A DNA stretch of 45,848 nucleotides from Paludibacteraceae bacterium (GTDB taxonomy: Bacteria > Bacteroidota > Bacteroidia > Bacteroidales > Paludibacteraceae): positions 1-45,848 of the forward strand of contig JAFOWX010000108.1 of the NCBI GenBank assembly GCA_017391905.1, in the 5' to 3' direction. The translations under genes were made by a program, and so were the position numbers. Shown here in pieces: positions 30,929 through 37,617 of this stretch (position 1 is its first letter; the number at the start of each line of letters is the position of its first letter). The notes under the pieces were generated by a model, which had not been told where the DNA came from, searched no databases, and saw only the letters and a list, made by a program, of their open reading frames with translations.

Positions 30929-32245
30929 ATGTTTGAATCTCTTTCGGAACGCTTAGAACGTTCGTTTAAAATTTTAAAAGGCGAGGGTAAAATTTCGGAA
31001 ATCAATGTGGCCGAAACCCTTAAAGACGTACGCAAGGCATTGTTGGATGCCGACGTAAATTACAAAACGGCTAAAACTTTTACCGATACCGTAAAAGCCA
31101 AAGCGTTGGGCATGGATGTTATCCATTCGTTAAAACCCCAACAATTGATGGTAAAAGTGGTGCACGATGAACTTACCACTCTTAGGGGAGGTACGCATGC
31201 CGATTTGCAACTAACAGGTTCGCCCTCTGTTGTTTTGATGGCAGGTTTGCAAGGTTCTGGTAAAACCACCTTTACCGGCAAATTGGGTAACATGCTTAAA
31301 AACAAAAAAGGCCGCAAGCCTTTGTTGGTAGCCTGCGACGTATATCGTCCTGCAGCTATTGAACAATTAAAGGTGTTGGGCGAGCAATTAAGCATCCCTG
31401 TTTATGCCGAATTAGATAGCAAAAGCCCTGTTCAAATAGCTCAAAACGCCATTGCGTTGGCTAAAAAGAACGGCAACGACGTGGTTATTGTGGATACCGC
31501 TGGTCGTTTGGCGGTAGATGAAGCCATGATGACCGAGATTGCTGCCATTAAAGAGGCTATCAATCCGCACGAAATTTTGTTTGTGGTGGACTCGATGACC
31601 GGTCAGGACGCCGTAAACACCGCCAAAGAATTTAACGACCGTTTGGACTTTACCGGTGTGGTACTTACCAAATTAGACGGTGATACCCGCGGTGGTGCTG
31701 CGTTGTCTATTCGTTCTGTGGTAGAAAAACCCATCAAGTTTGTGGGTGTAGGCGAAAAAATGGATGCACTCGATGTGTTCCACCCTTCGCGTATGGCAGA
31801 CCGTATTTTAGGCATGGGCGATATTGTTTCGTTGGTAGAAAAAGCACAAGAACAATACGACGAGGAAGCGGCTCGTAAAATGTCTAAAAAAATTGCCCAA
31901 AACCAATTTGGCTTTGACGACTTTTTGGAACAAATCCAACAAATTAAAAAAATGGGCAATATGAAAGACCTTATCTCCATGATTCCCGGGGTAGGTAAGG
32001 CGCTTAAAGACGTGGATATCAAAGACGATGCCTTTAAACACATTGAAGCCATTATCCAATCCATGACTCCCAAAGAACGCTCTAATCCACAAATTTTAAA
32101 CCCTTCGCGCAAACAACGTATTGCCAATGGTAGTGGACGTAGCATTCAAGAAGTAAACCGCCTGATTAAGCAATTTGACGACATGCGTAAAATGATGCGC
32201 ATGGTACAAAACAACCGTGGCAAAATGCCTTTTAAACGCAGATAA
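30929..32245 (+). CDS. ffh: Signal recognition particle GTPase Ffh (SRP54)
   Basis: 438-residue SRP protein that binds signal peptides at the ribosome and docks with FtsY at the membrane. The N-domain starts MFESLSERLERSFKIL. The G-domain has G1 GLQGSGKTTF, G3 DTAGRLAVDE, G4 TKLDGDTRGG and a closing GVGEKMDALD. The M-domain (about 300-430) includes MGDIVSLVEKAQ, the methionine-rich IKKMGNMKDLISMIPGVG and an SRP RNA-binding stretch RKQRIANGSGRSIQEVNRLIKQF. The frame continues 19 codons upstream through TCACC repeats, but the family start MFESLS at 30929 is clear. No SRP RNA gene was recognised in this window. Confidence 0.95.
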   Translation: MFESLSERLERSFKILKGEGKISEINVAETLKDVRKALLDADVNYKTAKTFTDTVKAKALGMDVIHSLKPQQLMVKVVHDELTTLRGGTHADLQLTGSPSVVLMAGLQGSGKTTFTGKLGNMLKNKKGRKPLLVACDVYRPAAIEQLKVLGEQLSIPVYAELDSKSPVQIAQNAIALAKKNGNDVVIVDTAGRLAVDEAMMTEIAAIKEAINPHEILFVVDSMTGQDAVNTAKEFNDRLDFTGVVLTKLDGDTRGGAALSIRSVVEKPIKFVGVGEKMDALDVFHPSRMADRILGMGDIVSLVEKAQEQYDEEAARKMSKKIAQNQFGFDDFLEQIQQIKKMGNMKDLISMIPGVGKALKDVDIKDDAFKHIEAIIQSMTPKERSNPQILNPSRKQRIANGSGRSIQEVNRLIKQFDDMRKMMRMVQNNRGKMPFKRR

Positions 32246-32262
32246 TAAATAGTCGCAAGTCG

Positions 32263-32380
32263 CCTCACCGAATTTCAGTGCAAGCCGAGCGCAGAAGCAA
32301 ACTTGTTTGGTTATGCCAAGGCGCAGCCTGAAATCATGAAAAGCGAAGCTTTGAATAATAACCAACTCACCGAATCACCG
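32263..32380. repeat. Modular intergenic repeat, copy B before folD
   Basis: CCTCACCG is followed by arms ATTTCAG and CTGAAAT (32272-32334) enclosing the palindrome CAAACTTGTTTG (32298-32309). CATGA and a perfect AAAGC-GAA-GCTTT mini-hairpin (32340-32352) follow, then AACTCACCGAATCACCG touching the folD ATG. It is the inverted counterpart of 29139-29214. Confidence 0.75.
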
Positions 32381-33262
32381 ATGAATATAATAGACGGAAA
32401 AGCAACAGCTCAACAAATTAAGGCAGAAATTGCTGCCGAAGTAAAAGAAATAGTAGCCGCAGGCGGCAAACAACCTCACTTGGCAGCCGTTTTGGTAGGT
32501 CACGATGGCGGTAGCGAAACCTACGTAGCCGCTAAATGCAAAGCTTGTGAAGAATGCGGGTTTAAATCAACCTTAATTCGTTACGAAGCCGATGTTACCG
32601 AGCAAGAATTATTGGCTTGTATAGATCGTTTAAATCAAGATGCTGATATTGACGGTTTTATAGTGCAATTGCCTTTGCCTAAACATATTTCGGAACAAAA
32701 AATAATTGAAGCCATAGACTACCGCAAAGACGTAGATGGATTTCATCCCATTAACGTAGGTAGAACCTCTATTGGTTTGCCTGCTTTTGTTTCGGCTACC
32801 CCCGCTGGTATTTTGGAATTGCTAAAACGCTACAACATCGAAACTGCTGGTAAACATTGCGTGGTATTGGGTCGCAGCAACATTGTAGGCAAACCCGTTG
32901 CTTCGCTTATGATGCAAAAAGGTTATCCCGGCGATGCTACCGTAACGGTATGTCACAGTAAATCAAAGGATTTAAAAGAACAATGCTTAAAAGCTGATAT
33001 TATTATAGCTGCGTTGGGTAGTCCCGAATTTGTAAAAGCCGATATGGTTAAAGACGGTGCTGTGATTGTTGATGTAGGTACCACACGCGTGCCTTCTACC
33101 GTTACCAAATCGGGCTTTAAATTGACAGGCGATGTTAAATTTGACGAGGTAGCGCCAAAATGTTCGTACATTACTCCTGTTCCCGGTGGTGTAGGTCCTA
33201 TGACTATCTGCTCGCTTATGATGAACACCCTGCACGCAGGTAAAAAAACATATTACCGGTAA
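32381..33262 (+). CDS. folD: Methylene-THF dehydrogenase / methenyl-THF cyclohydrolase
   Basis: 293-residue bifunctional one-carbon enzyme interconverting 5,10-methylene-THF, methenyl-THF and 10-formyl-THF with NADP. Motifs: [20 protein letters not shown] (the Tyr and Lys of the YxxxK active site), [39 protein letters not shown] of the Rossmann domain, VTVCHSKS and [13 protein letters not shown]. The frame runs 26 codons upstream through the intergenic repeat, but [14 protein letters not shown] is the family start. A short TCACC stretch separates it from the helicase 13 bp downstream. Length is normal. Confidence 0.95.
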   Translation: MNIIDGKATAQQIKAEIAAEVKEIVAAGGKQPHLAAVLVGHDGGSETYVAAKCKACEECGFKSTLIRYEADVTEQELLACIDRLNQDADIDGFIVQLPLPKHISEQKIIEAIDYRKDVDGFHPINVGRTSIGLPAFVSATPAGILELLKRYNIETAGKHCVVLGRSNIVGKPVASLMMQKGYPGDATVTVCHSKSKDLKEQCLKADIIIAALGSPEFVKADMVKDGAVIVDVGTTRVPSTVTKSGFKLTGDVKFDEVAPKCSYITPVPGGVGPMTICSLMMNTLHAGKKTYYR

Positions 33263-33275
33263 TCACCGCATCACC

Positions 33276-34979
33276 ATGATATTTAAAGATTTAGGTCTTC
33301 ATCCCGACATTGTATCGGGTATATCCGAAATAGGATTTGAAACACCGTCGCCTATACAAGCGGCGGTTATTCCGTATGTATTAAACAATCAAGACGATAT
33401 AGTAGGTTTGGCGCAAACCGGTACGGGTAAAACCGCTGCGTTTGGCTTGCCCATGTTGCACTTAACCGATACCACCCGTGCAGTAACACAGTCGTTGGTA
33501 TTGGCACCTACGCGCGAATTGTGCGTGCAAATAGCCTCAGAATTGCGCAAGTACAGCAGCAAAGTGGCAAAAATACGCATTGTGGCTGTGTATGGTGGCG
33601 AGGATATCAGAAAGCAACTTAAAGAATTAGACCAAACTCCCCATATTTTAGTAGCAACGCCCGGCAGGTTGATGGATTTGATGCGTCGTGGCAAAGTTTC
33701 GTTGGTAAATATCAATTATTTGGTTTTGGACGAGGCAGACGAAATGCTCAACATGGGCTTTGTGGATGATATTACCGAAATTTTGCAAGAAACGCCCAAA
33801 ACGCGTCGTACCTTGCTATTTTCGGCTACCATGCCACAAGAAATTGCTGATATTGCGCAAAACTACATGCGCAATGCGCACGAGATAGCCGTAGGCAAAC
33901 GTGGCGAAGCTGCTCAAAATGTAGAACACCGTTATGTGCTTATTAAGAGTACGTTACGTTACGAGGTGTTGAAACGCATTTTGGATTATTACCCCGATAT
34001 TTACGGCATTGTTTTTTGCCGTACCCGTATGGAAACCAAAGAGGTGGCCGAAAAACTGATGGTGGATGGCTACAATGCAGATGCCCTGCACGGCGATTTG
34101 TCGCAATCGCAACGCGATGCGGTAATGAATAAATTCCGCATCAAGCACTTGCAAATATTGGTGGCAACAGACGTGGCAGCACGTGGTTTGGACGTAAACG
34201 ATTTAACGCACGTTATTCATTACGTATTGCCCGATGATAAAGAAACCTATACACACCGCAGTGGTAGAACGGGTAGGGTAAACAAAGAAGGAACCTCTAT
34301 AGCTTTGGTTACCCCGCGCGAAAAAATGTCTATCAAGAGCATAGAACGCACCATAAAACGCACGTTTGTAGAAATGGAAATACCATCTGGCATGGCGGTG
34401 TGTCAGCGACAAATGCAACACTTGTTGGGGCAAATGAGTGCCGTTACCATGCATCCCAAGTTGCATAAACTATTGCCCGATGCGTACGAAATACTAAAAG
34501 ACGTAAGCAAAGAAGAATTGATAGCACAGCTTATTTCGGTACGTTTTAATCCGTTATTGACCTACTACGAAAATGCCGTAGATTTGCAAGCCATGATGCG
34601 CAAAGAACCCAAAGAAGAAGTAAAATTGTCGCGTCGTCAAAAACGTCAAGCCGATAAAGGCGATACCTTGCGCTTAAAAATTAACCGAGGTAAAAACGAT
34701 AAGATGGATCCTCGTAAATTGTTGGGCTTGCTAAACGATGTGGTTAACGACCGTAGCATGGTAATTGGTGATATAGATATTTCGGCTAAATTCTCGTTTT
34801 TTGATGTGCCCAAAGATAGGGTAGAGCAGGTGGTAAATGCCTTTGCGGTAAGCAAGCGCGCTCGTGGTATTCAAATTGCCATGGTTAAAGGCACGCAGGG
34901 AAGTCAAAAGTCTGATGTCAAAGGTCAAAGGTCTGAAGTCAAAGGTCAAAAAAGGAAACCCCGTAGGGGTCAAACATAA
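33276..34979 (+). CDS. DEAD-box RNA helicase with DbpA-type RNA-binding domain
   Basis: 567-residue ATP-dependent RNA helicase of the CsdA/DbpA type, acting in ribosome assembly or RNA decay. The Q motif is in GFETPSPIQAAVIP, Walker A is AQTGTGKTAAFGLP, then APTREL, TPGRLMD, DEAD (VLDEADEML), SAT (FSATMPQ) and HRSGRTGR. After the RecA domains, a linker LSRRQKRQADKG leads to a DbpA-like RNA-binding domain (about 460-545, IGDIDISAKFSFFDVPKDRVEQV). The final 25 residues (QKSDVKGQRSEVKGQKRKPR) are encoded by tandem TCAAAGGTCTGAAG repeats and a CCCCGTAGGGG hairpin, giving a basic tail. Start ATG directly follows a TCACC repeat. Confidence 0.9.
   Translation: MIFKDLGLHPDIVSGISEIGFETPSPIQAAVIPYVLNNQDDIVGLAQTGTGKTAAFGLPMLHLTDTTRAVTQSLVLAPTRELCVQIASELRKYSSKVAKIRIVAVYGGEDIRKQLKELDQTPHILVATPGRLMDLMRRGKVSLVNINYLVLDEADEMLNMGFVDDITEILQETPKTRRTLLFSATMPQEIADIAQNYMRNAHEIAVGKRGEAAQNVEHRYVLIKSTLRYEVLKRILDYYPDIYGIVFCRTRMETKEVAEKLMVDGYNADALHGDLSQSQRDAVMNKFRIKHLQILVATDVAARGLDVNDLTHVIHYVLPDDKETYTHRSGRTGRVNKEGTSIALVTPREKMSIKSIERTIKRTFVEMEIPSGMAVCQRQMQHLLGQMSAVTMHPKLHKLLPDAYEILKDVSKEELIAQLISVRFNPLLTYYENAVDLQAMMRKEPKEEVKLSRRQKRQADKGDTLRLKINRGKNDKMDPRKLLGLLNDVVNDRSMVIGDIDISAKFSFFDVPKDRVEQVVNAFAVSKRARGIQIAMVKGTQGSQKSDVKGQRSEVKGQKRKPRRGQT
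34908..34966 (+). repeat. Tandem GTCAAAGGTCTGAA units at the helicase 3' end
   Basis: Units of about 20 bp (AAAGTCTGATGTCAAAGGTC and a close relative) repeat twice, then a CCCCGTAGGGG hairpin follows (34956-34966). All are read in frame as the helicase tail. Confidence 0.7.
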
Positions 34980-35125
34980 ATAGTAGGCAGGTCTTAAGGT
35001 AGCTTGCTACCGCAAGGCCTGTGGGCAAAGTACACCCTCCCTTTGCACGCCCGTAGGGTGTGCATCACCAAATAACCAAATAATCGCCTCACCGCATCAC
35101 CAGAGCGAAGCGATATTAAATCACC
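34980..35125. repeat. Dispersed hairpin element copy 2 and following palindromes
   Basis: The element ATAGTAGGCAGGTCTTAAG ... CGCAAGGCCTGTG (34980-35023) matches 2431-2475 but with a different inner loop (GTAGCTTGCTAC, itself a hairpin). Next come interleaved arms GCAAAG/CTTTGC (35025-35030, 35041-35046) and ACACCCT/AGGGTGT (35032-35038, 35055-35061). CCTCACCGCATCACC units (35085-35100) and GCGAAGC (35105-35111) follow. Confidence 0.65.
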
Positions 35126-35168
35126 AAAAAAATATTGCGTTCCACACGTGGAATGCAATATTTTTTTT
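35126..35168. terminator. Long hairpin upstream of the penicillin-binding protein
   Basis: AAAAAATATTGC and GCAATATTTTTT enclose TTCCA[CACG]TGGAA, with a single G-T pair between the two stem blocks. It has T-runs on the downstream side, so it looks like a terminator for the helicase transcript. It ends 2 bp before the -7 box of the next gene. Confidence 0.7.
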
Positions 35169-35169
35169 A

Positions 35170-35177
35170 TATATTTG
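35170..35177 (+). promoter_or_regulatory. -7 box of penicillin-binding protein gene
   Basis: TATATTTG, 26 nt before the ATG at 35204. The place where TTG should lie is inside the preceding hairpin, and no TTG is present there. Confidence 0.55.
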
Positions 35178-35203
35178 TCATTCTAAAATTCCAAAACACA
35201 AAC

Positions 35204-37567
35204 ATGGCAAAAAAACAAGCAAAAGCGCAAGTTAAAACAAAGAAACACGGATGGTTAAAATACATTTGGTTGTTGTTGATAACCGGTATCTTGGCAGTAG
35301 CGTTGTTGTTTGTGCTTATTGCCCATGGTGTTATTGGCTATATCCCTGATATTGAAGAACTACAAAATCCAAAAAACAAATACGCATCGGAATTGTACAC
35401 CTCGGACGGACAAATTTTCGGCCGTTATTTTTATGGAAAAAATAATCGCGTGGCAGTAGCGTATCACGAAATTTCTCCGTATGTGGTACAAGCTTTGCAA
35501 GCAACAGAAGATATTCGTTTTTACGAACACTCGGGCATTGATGGTCGTTCGTTGTTTCGTGCCATTGTAAAACGTGGCATTTTGGGACAAAAAAGTGCAG
35601 GTGGTGGTAGTACCATTACCCAACAGTTGGCTAAGTTGTTGTATTCGCCTACAGCCGAAAACTTGTTTCAACGTGCCATGCAAAAACCCATTGAATGGGT
35701 GATTGCCGTTCAGTTGGAACGTTACTACACCAAAGAAGAAATCATGACCATGTACTTGAATCAGTTTGACTTCTTGAACAATGCGGTGGGTATTAAATCG
35801 GCAGCACAAATTTACTTTAATACCACCCCAATAGAGCTAAACCAAGAACAATCGGCTATGTTGGTGGGTATGTTGCAAAATCCTTCTTATTACAACCCTC
35901 GTCGTTTTGTGGAACGCACCACCGTTAGACGCAACACGGTGTTGAGCCAAATGGAAAAATACGAGTACATTACCAAAGAAGTGTGCGACTCGTTGAGCCA
36001 AATTCCTATTACCTTAGAATTCCGTTCCAGCGACCACAAAGCAGGTATTGCTCCTTATTTCCGCGAATACTTGCGTCAAATGATGACGGCAAAAGAACCC
36101 AAACGTAGCAATTACGCTTCGTGGCAAGAACAAAAGTATTACGAAGATTCGTTGGCGTGGGAAACCAATCCGTTGTTTGGATGGTGTAATAAAAACCGCA
36201 AGCCGGACGGTTCTACCTATAATTTGTACACTGATGGTTTGCGTATCTTTACCACCATCGACTCGCGCATGCAAGCTTATGCCGAAGAAGCGGTGGAAGA
36301 ACACGTTTCGGGTTACTTGCAAAACGCTTTCTTTAAAGAAAAACGCAAAAAATCCTACGCACCTTTTTCGCGCGATTTAACCAAATCGGAAATAAACGAT
36401 ATATTGGAACGTAGCAAACGCCAATCGGAACGCTATTTGAAAATGCGCCGTTCCGGTGTGGCTAAAGCAGAGATAGATAAGGTGTTTAAAACGCCGGTGG
36501 AGATGTCTGTGTTTAATGGCAAACAATACGTGGACACGTTGCTTTCGCCCATGGACTCTATCCGTTGGGATAAATACTTTTTGCGTTGTGGATTTATGTC
36601 CATGAACCCCATAAATGGTCATGTTAAGGCATACGTAGGTGGTCCTAACTTTGGTGCATTCCAATACGATATGGTAACCCAAGGCAAACGTCAAGTGGGT
36701 TCTACCATTAAACCTTACCTATATACATTGGCCATGGAAGAGGGGATGGAGCCTTGCACTACCGTACCTAATATTCAGCCTACGTTCCATTTGGCCTCGG
36801 GCGATGTTTGGGCTCCTCGTAACGAATCTACCAAAAAGATAGGTGAGATGGTTACCTTGCGCTGGGCATTGTCGCAGTCTAATAACTGGATTTCGGCTTA
36901 CTTGATTCGCGAATTTAGTCCACAATCTTTGGTAAAATTGATGCACTCTTTTGGTATTATGAGCTATTTGGATCCTGTGGTGTCGCTTTGCTTGGGTCCT
37001 GCCGAAGTTTCGGTAAAAGAAATGGTGGATGCTTATACTACCTTTGTTAATAAAGGTATTCGTGTAGAACCCTTGTACGTAACACGTATTGAGGATAATA
37101 GCGGTAATATCATTGCGCAATTTACACCACAAATGTATGAGATAATCAGCGAAGAAACCTCGTACAAAATGTTGGCTATGTTGCAAGCCGTTATCAACGA
37201 AGGTACAGGTATCCGTTTGCGTTACCGTTACCAATTTAAAGGCGATATTGGCGGTAAAACCGGTACCACGCAAAACAACTCGGACGGTTGGTTCTTGGGG
37301 GTAACTCCGGAATTGGTTTCGGGCGCATGGGTAGGGGGCGAAGATCGTTCCATTCACTTTGACAGCATGAAAGAAGGGCAAGGTGCTTCCATGGCGTTGC
37401 CTATCTGGGCACTGTATATGAAAAAGGTATATGCCGATAGCACGTTGGGCTACGTAGATACCACGCACTTTGATATACCTAAACATTATATCGAGCAATT
37501 TAAATGTACCGAACAGGCGGGTGCAAGCAATAATCACTCGTTTGACGATATTTTCGGCGACTTTTAA
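35204..37567 (+). CDS. Class A penicillin-binding protein (PBP1A-type)
   Basis: 787-residue bifunctional peptidoglycan synthase. A short basic cytosolic tail and one membrane helix (about 18-42, WLLLITGILAVALLFVLIAHGVIG) precede the GT51 glycosyltransferase domain with ATEDIRFYEHSGIDGRSLFRA (catalytic Glu), GGGSTITQQLAKLLY and the KEEIMTMYLNQF region. The transpeptidase domain has the acyl-serine in GSTIKPYLY (S500), SQSNNW (SxN) and GGKTGTTQN (KTG). Frame extension to 35135 is rejected because it crosses the hairpin and promoter; MAKKQAKAQ is the natural start. It polymerises and cross-links glycan on the periplasmic side of the inner membrane. It is separated from malQ by 50 bp. Confidence 0.93.
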   Translation: MAKKQAKAQVKTKKHGWLKYIWLLLITGILAVALLFVLIAHGVIGYIPDIEELQNPKNKYASELYTSDGQIFGRYFYGKNNRVAVAYHEISPYVVQALQATEDIRFYEHSGIDGRSLFRAIVKRGILGQKSAGGGSTITQQLAKLLYSPTAENLFQRAMQKPIEWVIAVQLERYYTKEEIMTMYLNQFDFLNNAVGIKSAAQIYFNTTPIELNQEQSAMLVGMLQNPSYYNPRRFVERTTVRRNTVLSQMEKYEYITKEVCDSLSQIPITLEFRSSDHKAGIAPYFREYLRQMMTAKEPKRSNYASWQEQKYYEDSLAWETNPLFGWCNKNRKPDGSTYNLYTDGLRIFTTIDSRMQAYAEEAVEEHVSGYLQNAFFKEKRKKSYAPFSRDLTKSEINDILERSKRQSERYLKMRRSGVAKAEIDKVFKTPVEMSVFNGKQYVDTLLSPMDSIRWDKYFLRCGFMSMNPINGHVKAYVGGPNFGAFQYDMVTQGKRQVGSTIKPYLYTLAMEEGMEPCTTVPNIQPTFHLASGDVWAPRNESTKKIGEMVTLRWALSQSNNWISAYLIREFSPQSLVKLMHSFGIMSYLDPVVSLCLGPAEVSVKEMVDAYTTFVNKGIRVEPLYVTRIEDNSGNIIAQFTPQMYEIISEETSYKMLAMLQAVINEGTGIRLRYRYQFKGDIGGKTGTTQNNSDGWFLGVTPELVSGAWVGGEDRSIHFDSMKEGQGASMALPIWALYMKKVYADSTLGYVDTTHFDIPKHYIEQFKCTEQAGASNNHSFDDIFGDF

Positions 37568-37617
37568 ATGCCTGAACAACCAAACGACACAACAAATCAA
37601 CACTAATTATCAATATT

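Noticed and set aside
32303-32380. Upstream extension of FolD ([12 protein letters not shown]...)
   Set aside because: The added residues are a translation of the intergenic repeat and also appear from the inverted copy at 29139-29182.
36719-37603. 294-aa open frame antisense to the penicillin-binding protein
   Set aside because: It is the complement of well-supported transpeptidase sequence with conserved motifs and has no recognisable domain or promoter.
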